Of a DNA stretch of 64,000 nt, positions 8,081-17,227 are shown piece by piece (position 1 is the stretch's first letter; each line of letters begins with the position of its first letter). Source of the stretch: Mycolicibacterium sp. CR10 (GTDB lineage: Bacteria > Actinomycetota > Actinomycetes > Mycobacteriales > Mycobacteriaceae). Both the position numbers and the translations under genes were made by a program. The stretch covers positions 124,001 to 188,000 of the forward strand of contig NZ_STGE01000074.1 of NCBI RefSeq assembly GCF_005222675.1, given 5' to 3'. Under the pieces are notes generated by a model, which saw only the letters and a program-made list of their open reading frames with translations, was not told the origin of the DNA and searched no databases.

Positions 8081-9079
8081 ATGCTACTTGAGTTCGATGC
8101 GGATCAGCGGCTGTGGCAGGAGACCGTGCGCGACGCGGTGTCCAAGCAGTGCCCGGCGTCGCTGATCCGAGACATCGCGGAGAACGGTGTCGACCCGACG
8201 CCGCTGTGGAACAGCTACGTCGAGGCGGGATGGACGGAGCTGACCGACCAGGAGAACGCCGTCGAACTGGCGATCGTGCTCGAGGAACTCGGCCGGTCGA
8301 CCGATCCGACACCCCTGTTGGCCACGCTGACCCAGTTCGCGCCGTTGGTCGGCGACCGCTTCGATCCACTGAGTTCCGGCGCCGCCGTCTACAGCGGTGT
8401 CAGCGCCGTCCGTGACGCCGAGGGCTGGGTGCTGACGGGCACCGACCGGTTCGTGCTCGACGGCGACCGCGCCGACCGCCTGGCTGTCGTGACGCCCGGG
8501 GGAGTCTTTCTCGTGGACGCTTCGCACGTCACAATCCGCCGCGTCGACATCTTCGATCCAGTCCTGCACGTCGCCGAAGTGTCCTTCTCCGGCGTGCACG
8601 TCGCCGACGCCGAGCGACTGCCCGTCGACACGGAGCGCGCGCACCACGTCGCGCTCATGGGCATGGCGATCACCATGGTCGGAGCATGCCAGCGCATCCT
8701 CGACCTGGCGCTCGAACATGCCAAGAGCCGTCAGCAGTTCGGGGTCGCGATCGGAACCTTCCAGGCGATCCAGCACAAGGCCGCCGACATGCACGTGGCG
8801 ATCGAGCGCGCCCGCGCGCTGTCCTACTTCGCCGCGCTCACCATCGCCGCCGATGACCCGCGCCGGCGCCTGGCGGCCGCCATGGCGAAGGCATCCGCAG
8901 GGGAGTGTCAGGCACTGGTGTTCCGCGACGGCCTGCAGACCTTCGGCGCCATGGGCTTCACCTGGGAGAACGACGTGCAGTTCGCGCTGAAGCGCGCCAA
9001 GGCAGGTGAGCTGATGCTGGGCGGGGCGGCCGAGCATCGCGCGATGATCGCGGAGGAATTCAATGCAGCTGACCTTTGA
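8081..9079 (+). CDS. acyl-CoA dehydrogenase, partner subunit (FadE family)
   Basis: A 332-residue acyl-CoA dehydrogenase, shorter than the ~380 usual for the family. The C-terminal domain retains SRQQFGVAIGTFQAIQHKAADMH and the mycobacterial heterotetramer-type ending GAMGFTWENDVQFALKRAK. The flavin-binding middle domain is compact. It overlaps the next acyl-CoA dehydrogenase by 17 bp. Mycobacterial steroid-type dehydrogenases are often alpha2-beta2 complexes encoded by adjacent fadE genes, and this pair fits that. GGAGG precedes the ATG at 8081. The substrate is probably a bulky or branched acyl-CoA, by analogy only. Confidence 0.9.
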   Translation: MLLEFDADQRLWQETVRDAVSKQCPASLIRDIAENGVDPTPLWNSYVEAGWTELTDQENAVELAIVLEELGRSTDPTPLLATLTQFAPLVGDRFDPLSSGAAVYSGVSAVRDAEGWVLTGTDRFVLDGDRADRLAVVTPGGVFLVDASHVTIRRVDIFDPVLHVAEVSFSGVHVADAERLPVDTERAHHVALMGMAITMVGACQRILDLALEHAKSRQQFGVAIGTFQAIQHKAADMHVAIERARALSYFAALTIAADDPRRRLAAAMAKASAGECQALVFRDGLQTFGAMGFTWENDVQFALKRAKAGELMLGGAAEHRAMIAEEFNAADL

Positions 9080-10238
9080 CCCCGACGTCGAGGAGTTCCG
9101 CGCGGAGTTCTCCGCATTCCTCGACCAGAATCTGCCGTCGCCCGCAGAGACACTGGAGCGGCCCCGCTCGGTGTCGCACATGCCACAGTGGGCCCGCGAC
9201 TGGCAGCGCAAGCTGTTCGACAACGGCTGGCTGCTGCCCGCGCAACCGCCCGAGTTCGGTGGCCGCAACGCCACTCTTTTGCAGACGTACGTGCACGCTG
9301 AGGAACTGTGTCAGCGGCGGATTTATCACAGCTTCAATCCGCAGGGCGTCAACATCATCGCGGCCTCGCTGCTGACGTTCGGTAGCGATGAGCAGAAGCA
9401 GCAGTGGGCGGTTCCGGTGCTCAAAGGCGAGCGGACGGCGTCGCTGGGAATGAGCGAGCCGAGCGCGGGTTCGGATCTGGCGTCGTTGCGCACCAAGGCG
9501 GTTCGCGATGGCAACGATTTCGTCGTCAACGGTCAGAAGGTGTGGACGTCGGGCGCCCATGATGCGGACTTCCTGCTCGCCTTCGTCCGCACCGACCCCG
9601 ATGCGCCCAAGCACAAAGGCATCAGCGTGCTGCTCATCCCCACCGACCTTCCCGGGGTTGTCTGCCGCCCGTTCGCGGACATGTGCGGTGTGGAGAACAA
9701 GGACTTCAACGAGGTCTTCTTCACCGACGTCCGAGTGCCTGCCGAGAACCTCGTCGGCCCGCTCAACGGCGGCTGGGGCGTGGCCAACGGATCCCTCGGG
9801 CACGAACGCACCATGATGTGGCTGGGCTTCGCGGACCGAATCGCCAACTGCATCGCCGACTTCCGGCCGGCGAACGCGCTCGAACGCGACGAGTTGGCCA
9901 GCACGATCATGGACTACCAGGCGCTGCGCCTGCTGGGTTCCGTCGGCCTGGCCAAGGCCGCGCGCGGCGAGGTCGATGTGGCATCGGTGTCGATACCCAA
10001 ACTGTTCGGCGCCGAGGCCGAGCAGCGCGCGCTGCACAATGCGCTGCAGGCCGCCGGACCGGACGGGTTGATCCATCCCGCGACCTCGGGTCCATACGCG
10101 CACATGAACCTCGACCACTACTTCGCCAGTTGGTTCGAGCGCTACGCCCGCAGCTTCGGCGGCACCATCGCCGGTGGCACGTCGGAGATTCAGCGCAATA
10201 TCATCGCCCAGCAGGTGCTGGGGCTACCCCGGCGATAG
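9063..10238 (+). CDS. acyl-CoA dehydrogenase (FadE family)
   Basis: A full-length 391-residue acyl-CoA dehydrogenase. It has the flavin/substrate signature MSEPSAGSDL near residue 125, VNGQKVWTSGAHDADF, and the C-terminal signature GGTSEIQRNII. Where short/medium-chain enzymes have the catalytic Glu of YEGT, this one has IAGGT, so the base must sit elsewhere, as in isovaleryl-type or heteromeric steroid enzymes. GGAGG lies before the ATG at 9063, inside the end of the previous gene, so the two are coupled. A strong hairpin at 10251 follows the stop. Confidence 0.92.
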   Translation: MQLTFDPDVEEFRAEFSAFLDQNLPSPAETLERPRSVSHMPQWARDWQRKLFDNGWLLPAQPPEFGGRNATLLQTYVHAEELCQRRIYHSFNPQGVNIIAASLLTFGSDEQKQQWAVPVLKGERTASLGMSEPSAGSDLASLRTKAVRDGNDFVVNGQKVWTSGAHDADFLLAFVRTDPDAPKHKGISVLLIPTDLPGVVCRPFADMCGVENKDFNEVFFTDVRVPAENLVGPLNGGWGVANGSLGHERTMMWLGFADRIANCIADFRPANALERDELASTIMDYQALRLLGSVGLAKAARGEVDVASVSIPKLFGAEAEQRALHNALQAAGPDGLIHPATSGPYAHMNLDHYFASWFERYARSFGGTIAGGTSEIQRNIIAQQVLGLPRR

Positions 10239-10250
10239 CGATTCGGGTGC

Positions 10251-10277
10251 AGTTGGTCACCGTAGGCGTGACCAACT
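10251..10277. terminator. hairpin between convergent genes
   Basis: AGTTGGTCAC and GTGACCAACT form a perfect 10-bp stem with a 7-base loop, 12 bp after the acyl-CoA dehydrogenase stop and 10 bp before the end of the convergent secreted-protein gene. There is no long T run, as is common in mycobacteria. It probably acts in both directions. Confidence 0.7.
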
Positions 10278-10286
10278 ACGCCGAAA

Positions 10287-10724
10287 TCACAAGCGCTGCA
10301 GCGCAAACGTCCAGAACTGCTTTCCGGGTGGGCCGTTGAAGCAGCCCACGTCGTAGTACGAGTCGATGGTTCCGACCAGCGTGACGGCGTCCCACGAATA
10401 GGTCTCGCGGGTCGGCAGGTTGTAGTTGAAGCAGCGCAAGCCGTCGGGGACGTCCACGGTCATCGTGTAGCGGCCGTCGACCAGTTGGGCCCTGCCCTCG
10501 TAGTACGCGTAGAACTTCAGGCGCGGTCGCGCGGCGACGCCGATGCAGTCGGGAGTCTTCTCCGGAATGCACAGCGTGACGTACCAGAACCACGACGCGC
10601 GGTCGTATCTGTTGGTGAGCAGGTCGTAATTGCCCAGCTGCATTCCGGCCGGGGCCGGCGGCGCGAGCACCGTCGCGGCAGCCATCAACGCCGCCATCGC
10701 GGTCGCGAGCTTGGTGAGCTTCAC
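10287..10724 (-). CDS. small exported protein
   Basis: A 145-residue protein with a Sec signal peptide: charged MKLTKLA, a hydrophobic core, and cleavage after APAG or APPAPA near residue 27. The mature part is rich in Tyr and Trp and has four Cys (LCIPEKTPDC, LRCF, VGCF), likely in two disulfides. GAGAGGTGA precedes the GTG start. I do not recognise the family beyond mycobacterial small secreted proteins. It resembles in size and style the exported proteins at 27561 and 28154 next to the mce operon. Confidence 0.8.
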   Translation of the reverse strand: MKLTKLATAMAALMAAATVLAPPAPAGMQLGNYDLLTNRYDRASWFWYVTLCIPEKTPDCIGVAARPRLKFYAYYEGRAQLVDGRYTMTVDVPDGLRCFNYNLPTRETYSWDAVTLVGTIDSYYDVGCFNGPPGKQFWTFALQRL

Positions 10725-10800
10725 ACCGTCACCTCTCAGATTCCTTGCCGCTGATCATCAAACCACTTCGCTGGACACCGCGGTCGATATCGGTTCCGAA

Positions 10801-10906
10801 TGGACCGCCTCCTCCTCAGGCTCGTCCCTCGCGCATCGTCGTCGATCAGTATCGATTGGACCGACTCCTCCTCAGGCTCGTCCCTCGCGCATCGTCGTCG
10901 ATCAGT
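10801..10906. repeat. tandem 56-bp duplication after a P450 gene
   Basis: Two copies start at 10801 and 10857 with a 56-bp period. The first 50 bases (TGGACCG... to ...GATCAGT) match except one base (C versus A at the eighth position). The second copy runs into the stop codon of the minus-strand P450 at 10902, so the duplication includes the bases just after that gene. It reads as a recent slippage or duplication event. No function is evident. Confidence 0.85.
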
Positions 10907-12251
10907 CGATGACGACTGCTTCCTTGTGTTCAGTGATGGGCCGGGCCGGCAGCTGCTCGTCGCAGATGCGCTGCAGCTTCTCCAGCGTCTCGCCAAGACC
11001 AGGCCCCAGACGCTTACCGGGGGTGAATGTCGCTGGGAGATGCTTCATCCCTTGAATCACGCCGATACTCTCGTAGTGCTCGGCGCCCGCGGGGTCGCAG
11101 GTGTAGTCGGGCATCCGGTCGAGTACGGCAGTCAGCATGGACTTGAATACGGTGCGCGCGACATTCGATCCCACGCAGCGGTGCACGCCGATGCCGAAAC
11201 TGAAGTGCCGGTTGCCCTTCCGATCCAAGATCACCTTCGCCGGATCGTCGAAGACCGAGGGGTCGCGATTGGCCATCGCCCAGGACAGCCACAGGCGCTC
11301 GCCCTCTTTGAACCGCCGCCCGTTGACCTCGACGTCTTCGGCGAAGGTGCGCCCATCGCCCGGCGCGGGGGTGAAGAAGCGGAGGAACTCCTCGGTGGCG
11401 GGATCCAGCAGGGTGTCGCGCTCGCGGCTGAGACGCTCGCGCTCGTCCGGGTTCTCCGACAGCCATTCCAGTGCGTGGGCGGTCAGCGCGGTGGTGGTGT
11501 CAAAACCACCGCCGATGATCAACCCCAGATTGCCCAGGATCTCCAGGTCGGGTGCGGGCTCGCCGTCGATGCGCAACTGCAGCAACGCATTCACCAGACC
11601 CGGGCGCGGATTCTCCCGGATCTCCATCATGGTGGTGATCATGTCGATGCCCATTTGCCGACTCATCTCGGCGACCCGAGGCGCGTCGGGCGAGTGTTCG
11701 GGGGTGGACACCGAAGCGTGCGCCGGCTCGCTGTAGACCGGCCATTTCTTGAGCTCGATGCCCATCATCGCGAGGGTCAGCACCGCGGGCACGATATTGG
11801 CAAGGTCATCGACGAAGTCGATGCGACCAGATTCGATCGTGTCGTCGAGGGCGGCGCGGGTGATCTCGTCGACGAACGGCACCCACCGCTTGATCGCGGC
11901 GGGCGACAGGTACGGATTGAGTGCGCCGCGGTAGGTGCTGTGCTCAGGCTCGTCCATCTCCAGAATGCCGCCGCGCACCACCGTGGCGCGCTGGGCCTTG
12001 GGAATGGTGATGCCCTGGTAGCCCTTTCGCTCGCCGTTGATGTCGTGATCGTTGGACACCACCGGGCACCGGGCCAACTCGAAGACCTCGTTGCTACCGG
12101 CGGCCACCCAGTGGCCGTCGTACACGTCGGTCCACGCCACGGGGCACTTGGCGTGCATCTCCTCGGTGATGTCCTGAAACCGCTCCCGGTACTCCGGGGT
12201 GTGCCGGTCGAAGTGGTACGGGTTCTTCTTGGGGTCGTCGTCGGTGCTCAC
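10902..12251 (-). CDS. cytochrome P450
   Basis: A 449-residue P450. The haem loop is FSFGIGVHRCVG with the ligand at Cys359, the I-helix has GGGFDTTT, and a K-helix acid lies in EEFLRFF. No membrane anchor is present, as usual for bacterial P450s. AGGAGA lies 8 bases before the GTG at 12251. It ends a minus-strand operon with a [3Fe-4S] ferredoxin and two SDRs, so its electrons probably come from that ferredoxin and its alcohol product may go to the SDRs. PGDGRTFAEDVEVNG is like the CYP families that act on terpenes, steroids or alkyl chains; the exact family is not assigned. Confidence 0.93.
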   Translation of the reverse strand: MSTDDDPKKNPYHFDRHTPEYRERFQDITEEMHAKCPVAWTDVYDGHWVAAGSNEVFELARCPVVSNDHDINGERKGYQGITIPKAQRATVVRGGILEMDEPEHSTYRGALNPYLSPAAIKRWVPFVDEITRAALDDTIESGRIDFVDDLANIVPAVLTLAMMGIELKKWPVYSEPAHASVSTPEHSPDAPRVAEMSRQMGIDMITTMMEIRENPRPGLVNALLQLRIDGEPAPDLEILGNLGLIIGGGFDTTTALTAHALEWLSENPDERERLSRERDTLLDPATEEFLRFFTPAPGDGRTFAEDVEVNGRRFKEGERLWLSWAMANRDPSVFDDPAKVILDRKGNRHFSFGIGVHRCVGSNVARTVFKSMLTAVLDRMPDYTCDPAGAEHYESIGVIQGMKHLPATFTPGKRLGPGLGETLEKLQRICDEQLPARPITEHKEAVVID

Positions 12252-12280
12252 GGCGGTGTCTCCTAATACCTTCACCTTGG

Positions 12281-12297
12281 ACGGCCGATGCGGCCGT
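12281..12297. other. inter-gene hairpin in the P450 operon
   Basis: ACGGCCG and CGGCCGT form a perfect 7-bp stem with a 3-base loop (ATG) between the ferredoxin stop and the P450 start. It could stabilise or partly end the transcript between the two genes. It is short and may be chance in GC-rich DNA. Confidence 0.35.
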
Positions 12298-12309
12298 TGA
12301 TGCTCAACG

Positions 12310-12501
12310 TCATTCGATGACGATGGCCTGCTCCGGACATGAATGTGCAGCCTCGGCGACCAGTGCCTCCTGGTCGGCGGGCACCTCTTCGTTGACCGGC
12401 GAGGCATGGCCGTCTACGTCGTCGAGTTGGAACGAATCGGGCGCGATCATCGAGCAGAGCGTGTGCCCCTGGCAACGCGTGCCGTCTACCGAAACCTTCA
12501 C
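12310..12501 (-). CDS. [3Fe-4S] ferredoxin (P450 partner)
   Basis: A 63-residue ferredoxin of the usual mycobacterial P450-partner size. Ligands are in CQGHTLC (C-x5-C) and SCPEQAI. The start is GTG at 12501 behind AAAGGAG. It lies 58 bp before the P450 gene in the same direction, so it is the natural electron donor for that enzyme. Confidence 0.93.
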   Translation of the reverse strand: MKVSVDGTRCQGHTLCSMIAPDSFQLDDVDGHASPVNEEVPADQEALVAEAAHSCPEQAIVIE

Positions 12502-12547
12502 TGGTGCAACTCCTTTCGCGTCAGCATCGATGCGGATGAAAGCTGTG

Positions 12548-13408
12548 TCAGACGTGGTAGTCGTACCATTTGAGGTATCCGCCGCCGTCGACCCGCAATT
12601 GCATGCCGGTAACGTAGCGTGCCTCGTCGGAGGCCAGCCACAGGATGGCGTTGCTGATGTCCTCGGGCTCGATGTAGGGGATCTTCATGGCCTGCTGGAC
12701 ACCGAAGACCGGTTCCGCGTCGGCGCGTGTCGGGTTCGGCAGGTCGGGCCGGAACGACCGGTACATGGGTTCGCTCTGCAGCATCGCGGTGTTGCAGTTC
12801 GTCGGGTGCACGACGTTGGCCCGAATTCCGCGCGGCGCCAACTCAGCGGCCATGCTGTGGACGTACTGGGACAGCAGGCGCTTTGACTGCAGGTAGGCCG
12901 CGCCACCCGGGTCGGCGCCGGGGTTGTCGTTCTTGCTGGTGTCCATCAACGCCGCGGTGGAACCCGTCGCGATGATCGAGGCGCCCTCCTTCAGATGGGG
13001 GAGTGACACATTGATCGCGTTGATCGTCCCGACCAGGTTGGTGTTGATCACGTCGACCCAAGCCTGCAGCGGCGGCTGGCCCTTCATGCCCGCGATCCCC
13101 GCCTGCGCCACGACGATGTCGAGATGGCCGAACTGTGCGATGCCCTCCTCGAGAGCGGCGCGCAACTGGGCGGCCTCCCGGACGTCGGCCTGCGCGGTAT
13201 AGGCGCTGCGCCCGGTCTTCTCGACGAGAGCGGCGGTCTCCTCGAGGTCCTCGGGCGTGGCCATCGGATAGCCGACGGTCGCGAAGTCCTGACAGAGGTC
13301 GACAGCGATGATGTCGGCGCCCTCCTCGGCGAGCCGCACGGCATGGCTGCGCCCCTGTCCGCGTGCCGCCCCGGTGACGAAGGCGACCTTCCCTTGAACG
13401 CGTCCCAT
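12548..13408 (-). CDS. mycofactocin-coupled SDR family oxidoreductase
   Basis: A 286-residue short-chain dehydrogenase. The cofactor motif is TGAARGQGRSHA, followed by EGADIIAVDLC. This and the long insert after the second strand (PMATPEDLEETAALVE) mark the mycofactocin-dependent SDR group, whose tightly held nicotinamide is thought to be recycled by the peptide-derived redox carrier mycofactocin. The active site has GSTAA and YLQSK. No mycofactocin biosynthesis genes are in the window. In the operon it would oxidise an alcohol made by the P450, an inference from gene order. Confidence 0.9.
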   Translation of the reverse strand: MGRVQGKVAFVTGAARGQGRSHAVRLAEEGADIIAVDLCQDFATVGYPMATPEDLEETAALVEKTGRSAYTAQADVREAAQLRAALEEGIAQFGHLDIVVAQAGIAGMKGQPPLQAWVDVINTNLVGTINAINVSLPHLKEGASIIATGSTAALMDTSKNDNPGADPGGAAYLQSKRLLSQYVHSMAAELAPRGIRANVVHPTNCNTAMLQSEPMYRSFRPDLPNPTRADAEPVFGVQQAMKIPYIEPEDISNAILWLASDEARYVTGMQLRVDGGGYLKWYDYHV

Positions 13409-13471
13409 TCGTTGATGTCCTTTCAGGGTTCTCTCGGCTGTGTGGTTGGTTCGGCGAGATTGCCGGCTGGT

Positions 13472-14173
13472 CTAGGTGTTCCGGCCGCCGTTGACGCCCA
13501 GAATCTGCCCGGTGATATAGCCGGCCTCCTCGGAGATGAGGAAGGCACAGGCGGCAGCGATGTCCTCCGGCCGGCCGATGCGGCGCACCGGCGTCGCTGC
13601 GATCTGCTTCTCGGTGTCGCCGAGGAATCCGCGCTTCTCCGCCTTGCGCAACATCGGGGTGTCGATGAAGCCGGGAGGGACGGCGTTGACGGTCACTCCG
13701 TCGGGGCCGTACTCCAGCGCGAGCGACTTGGTCAGGCCGTTCACCGCCGACTTGGCCGCCACATAGGGAGCCATGTACGGCTGCCCGGAATGCGTGCTCG
13801 AGGACGAGATGTTGACGATGCGACCCCAGCCGGCGTCGATCATGTCGGGCAGCGTGGCCTGGATGCAGTGGAAGACCCCGTTGAGATTGACGTCGACCAC
13901 CTTCTGCCAGTCCTCGAAGGTGAGGTCGACAAAGCGCTTGAAGCGCTCCAGTCCCGCGGCGTTGACGAGGACTGTCACCGGACCCAGCTCGGCGCGGATC
14001 TCCGCCAGCGCCGCGTCGACCGCCGCGCGGTCGGTGACGTCGGCGGCGTAGGAGAACTTCTCCTCGCCGGGGTTCAGGTCGATGATGGCGACCTGCAACC
14101 CGTCCGCCCGCAGGCGGTGTGCCACGGCGGCGCCGATACCTGATCCACCTCCGGTCACGACGGCGGTTTTCAC
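13472..14173 (-). CDS. short-chain dehydrogenase/reductase
   Basis: A 233-residue classical SDR: TGGGSGIG at the N-terminus, NAAG, the active site ISSSS with YVAAK, and PGFIDTPM. It resembles 3-oxoacyl-ACP reductase/3-hydroxyacyl-CoA dehydrogenase types. The start GTG at 14173 follows GAGGG by 7 bases; a TTG at 14179 is less likely. It is the first gene of the minus-strand SDR-SDR-ferredoxin-P450 operon. A near-consensus operator (14213) lies 40 bp upstream. Confidence 0.9.
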   Translation of the reverse strand: MKTAVVTGGGSGIGAAVAHRLRADGLQVAIIDLNPGEEKFSYAADVTDRAAVDAALAEIRAELGPVTVLVNAAGLERFKRFVDLTFEDWQKVVDVNLNGVFHCIQATLPDMIDAGWGRIVNISSSSTHSGQPYMAPYVAAKSAVNGLTKSLALEYGPDGVTVNAVPPGFIDTPMLRKAEKRGFLGDTEKQIAATPVRRIGRPEDIAAACAFLISEEAGYITGQILGVNGGRNT

Positions 14174-14212
14174 GCGCAACCCTCAACGCTCAAGAATCAT
14201 CCTTCCGATTAT

Positions 14213-14227
14213 GAGAACCGTACTCTC
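14213..14227. promoter_or_regulatory. operator, 11 of 12 consensus positions
   Basis: GAGAACCGTACTCTC fits RAGAAY-N3-RTTCTY except for one base (C for T). It lies about 40 bp upstream of the SDR start at 14173 and 240 bp upstream of the divergent aldehyde dehydrogenase. Further half-sites follow: ATTCTC at 14333, GTTCTC at 14343. Confidence 0.5.
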
Positions 14228-14377
14228 GCATAGCGCACTCTCGCAAGACATGTCGGGGGGCCTGTTCGCACTGGTGAGACGTTTGGTGGCCGATTGTCGC
14301 ACCGTTTCTCGCAGGTCGTTACGGTTCCTTCCATTCTCTTGAGTTCTCATCACGCGAATGTATGATTCGCCAGGGAT

Positions 14378-14392
14378 GAGAATGAAGTTTCC
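14378..14392. promoter_or_regulatory. degenerate operator before aldehyde dehydrogenase
   Basis: GAGAATGAAGTTTCC has one perfect half-site (GAGAAT) and a second with two mismatches at the N3 spacing. It lies 74 bp upstream of the ATG at 14467. Its weight comes from position in the same divergent region as the site at 14213. Confidence 0.35.
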
Positions 14393-14466
14393 ATCACATA
14401 AGCCCACATCAACCCATATGGATCACATGCCGACGAGGCATTGATGCAGCTCGCGCAAGGAGGACG

Positions 14467-15990
14467 ATGCAGGAAACAGCGACGATCTCGAGTAGCAGCG
14501 GGGAGGCCGAGGAGCGTGGCGCCTCCCCGTCCGCCGATCGGCGGTTACTGATCGGTGGGCGTCTGGTCGAGACCGAACGGACGTTTCCTTCCCTCAATCC
14601 GGCGACCGGCGAGGTGCTCGGCTTCGCGCCCGACGCCACCGTCGACGACGCCAGGGCGGCAGTGGCCGCGGCGCGTCAGGCGTTCGACACCACCGACTGG
14701 TCGACCAACACCGAGCTGCGGATCCATTGCCTCGAGCAGTTGCACCAGGCGCTCGTCGATCACCGTGACGAGTTCGCCGCGCTGACCATCGCCGAGGTCG
14801 GTGCCACCGAATCGCTGTGCCAGGGCGCCCAGTTGGATGCGCCGATTGCGATCGTGCAGTACTACGCGGACCTGTTGAAGACCTTTTCGATGACCGAAGA
14901 CCTCGGCAACATCGAGAGCCGCGGTATGCAGCACCACCGCTGGATCGAGAAGGAAGCCGGCGGCGTGGTCGCCGCGATCATCGCCTACAACTATCCGAAC
15001 CAGCTCGCGCTGGCCAAGCTGGCGCCCGCATTGGCGGCCGGCTGCACGGTGGTCCTCAAGTCCGCGCCGGACACCCCGCTGATCACCCTGGCGCTGGGCG
15101 AGCTGATCGCCGACCACACCGACATCCCGGCCGGCGTGGTCAATGTGCTCTCGGGTGCCGATCCGGAGGTGGGGGCGGTGCTGACCACCAGCCCCGATGT
15201 CGACATGGTCACCTTCACCGGCTCGACGCCGACCGGGCGCCGGATCATGGCCGCCGCCAGCGAGACCCTCAAGAGGGTGTTCCTCGAGCTCGGCGGCAAG
15301 TCGGCCGCGATCGTGCTCGACGATGCCGACTTCAACACCGCGGCCCTGTTCTCCGCGTTCAGCATGGTGACCCACGCCGGCCAGGGCTGCGCGCTGACGT
15401 CCCGGCTGCTGGTGCCGACGAAGCACAAGGACAAGATCGTCGAGCTGGTCAAGAACAACTTCGGGCTGGTCCGTTACGGCGACCCCAGCGACCCGGCCAA
15501 CTACATGGGTCCGCTGATCAGCGAGAGGCAGCGCGACAAGGTCGACGGGATGGTGCGGCGCGCGGTCGAGGCCGGCGCGACGCTGGTCACCGGCGGCGAG
15601 AAAGTCGATCCGGGCTACTTCTATACCCCGACACTTCTCGCCGACGTCGACCCCGACAGCGAGATCGCCCAGGAGGAAGTCTTCGGCCCAGTGCTCGCCG
15701 TCATCGCCTACGAGGACGATGACGACGCGGTGCGGATCGCCAACAACTCGATCTACGGACTGTCGGGCGCGGTGTTCGGCAGCGAGGACCGCGCGCTCGC
15801 GGTGGCCAGACGCATCCGCACCGGAACCTTCTCCATCAACGGCGGCATGTACTTCAACCCCGACAGCCCGTTCGGCGGCTACAAACAGTCGGGGATCGGC
15901 CGGGAGATGGGCCGGGCCGGGCTCGAAGAATTCCTTGAGTCCAAGACCATCGCGACCGTCATCACCGATGCGCCGGGAGCGGCGTCATGA
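14467..15990 (+). CDS. aldehyde dehydrogenase (NAD(P)-dependent)
   Basis: A 507-residue aldehyde dehydrogenase. The general base is Glu274 (FLELGGK) and the nucleophile Cys308 (AGQGCALTSR); the N-terminal oxyanion Asn lies in AYNYPNQ. AAGGAGGA lies just before the ATG. The stop overlaps the CoA-transferase start (ATGA). With the P450 and SDRs on the other strand it completes a plausible hydroxylation, alcohol and aldehyde oxidation route to an acid; the order is inferred. Confidence 0.93.
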   Translation: MQETATISSSSGEAEERGASPSADRRLLIGGRLVETERTFPSLNPATGEVLGFAPDATVDDARAAVAAARQAFDTTDWSTNTELRIHCLEQLHQALVDHRDEFAALTIAEVGATESLCQGAQLDAPIAIVQYYADLLKTFSMTEDLGNIESRGMQHHRWIEKEAGGVVAAIIAYNYPNQLALAKLAPALAAGCTVVLKSAPDTPLITLALGELIADHTDIPAGVVNVLSGADPEVGAVLTTSPDVDMVTFTGSTPTGRRIMAAASETLKRVFLELGGKSAAIVLDDADFNTAALFSAFSMVTHAGQGCALTSRLLVPTKHKDKIVELVKNNFGLVRYGDPSDPANYMGPLISERQRDKVDGMVRRAVEAGATLVTGGEKVDPGYFYTPTLLADVDPDSEIAQEEVFGPVLAVIAYEDDDDAVRIANNSIYGLSGAVFGSEDRALAVARRIRTGTFSINGGMYFNPDSPFGGYKQSGIGREMGRAGLEEFLESKTIATVITDAPGAAS

Positions 15991-17195
15991 GCCGCCCACT
16001 GGAAGGGATCCGGGTCCTCGAGGTCGCGATGTACGGGTTCGTCCCGTCGGCGGGAGCGGTGCTCGGCGAGTGGGGTGCCGATGTCATCAAGGTCGAGCAC
16101 GCCGTCACCGGTGACCCACAGCGCGGCCTGCGCCAGACCGGGCTCCTACGGGTTGAAGGCGACCCCAACCCGAACATCGAGCACGCCAACCGCGGCAAGC
16201 GCAGCATCGGGCTGGACATGTCGGTGCCCGAGGGGCGCGAGATCCTGCTGGCGCTGGCGAAAGAGGCCGACGTCTTCCTGACCAGCTTCCTGCCCGGCCA
16301 CCGGACCAAGTTCGGCATCGATGTCGACGACATCCGTGCCGTCAACCCGACGATCATCTATGCCCGGGGCAGTGCGCTCGGCCCCCGAGGCGAGGAGTCG
16401 GTCAAGGGCGGCTACGACATGACCGCGTTCTGGTGTCGCGCAGGCACCGCTCGCACCATCACGCCGCCGGACATGCCCGGCATGATCGGGCCGCCGGGTC
16501 CGGCCTACGGCGACACCATCTCCGGAACCAACCTCGCGGGCGGGATCGCAGCGGCGCTGCTGAAGCGGGAGCGCACCGGCGAACCGTCGGTCGTCGACGT
16601 CTCGCTGCTCGGCAGCGGACTGTGGGCGATGGGGCACACGGTGGCGTTGACCAACCACCTCAACGAACGGATGGAGGCCTTCCCTCCGGGCACCCAGGGG
16701 TCGCCGTTCAATCCGCTCGTCGGGCTGTACCCGACGGCCGACGACCGTTACATCTCGTTCGTCATGATGCAGCCCACCAAGTTCTGGGCCGACGTGTGCA
16801 GGCACATGGACCTCGACGAGCTCGTCGACGATCCGAGGTTCGCGACCGCCGAATCCATCGCCGAGAACACCGCGGCGGCCAACGAGATCCTCACCGAGGC
16901 CATGAAGAAGCGTCCGCTGGTCGAGTGGAGCGAGCGCTTCGCGACCCTGGCCGGGCCGTGGGCCCCGGTGCAGGACACGCTGCAGGCCGCCAGGGACGCA
17001 CAGGTCCGGGCCAATGAGTACATGGTCAAGGCCGGCGAGCTCGAATTGGTCGCCAACCCAGTGCAATTCGACGTCGCCGCGCCGCAGACCGGCCCGGCAC
17101 CCGGTTTCGCCGAGCAGACCGACGACATCCTGCTGGAGCTCGGTCTGGACTGGGACCGCATCATCGAGCTCAAGACGGCCGGCGCCGTCACCTGA
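15987..17195 (+). CDS. CaiB/BaiF family type III CoA-transferase
   Basis: A 402-residue family III CoA-transferase. It has GADVIKVEH near residue 30, NRGKRSIGLD, and GGYDMTAFWCRAG containing the likely catalytic Asp near residue 147. The family moves CoA between acids through an aspartyl anhydride and includes racemases of 2-methyl-branched acyl-CoAs. It is coupled to the aldehyde dehydrogenase by a 4-bp overlap and could activate the acid formed there. The racemase alternative would suit a branched side chain. Confidence 0.9.
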   Translation: MSRPLEGIRVLEVAMYGFVPSAGAVLGEWGADVIKVEHAVTGDPQRGLRQTGLLRVEGDPNPNIEHANRGKRSIGLDMSVPEGREILLALAKEADVFLTSFLPGHRTKFGIDVDDIRAVNPTIIYARGSALGPRGEESVKGGYDMTAFWCRAGTARTITPPDMPGMIGPPGPAYGDTISGTNLAGGIAAALLKRERTGEPSVVDVSLLGSGLWAMGHTVALTNHLNERMEAFPPGTQGSPFNPLVGLYPTADDRYISFVMMQPTKFWADVCRHMDLDELVDDPRFATAESIAENTAAANEILTEAMKKRPLVEWSERFATLAGPWAPVQDTLQAARDAQVRANEYMVKAGELELVANPVQFDVAAPQTGPAPGFAEQTDDILLELGLDWDRIIELKTAGAVT

Positions 17196-17227
17196 CCTTC
17201 GACCCCCACCACCGGAGAAAGCACCCC

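Noticed and set aside
10800..12266. A 488-codon plus-strand frame over the P450 gene
   Set aside because: The minus-strand P450 has haem and I-helix motifs; the other frame has none.
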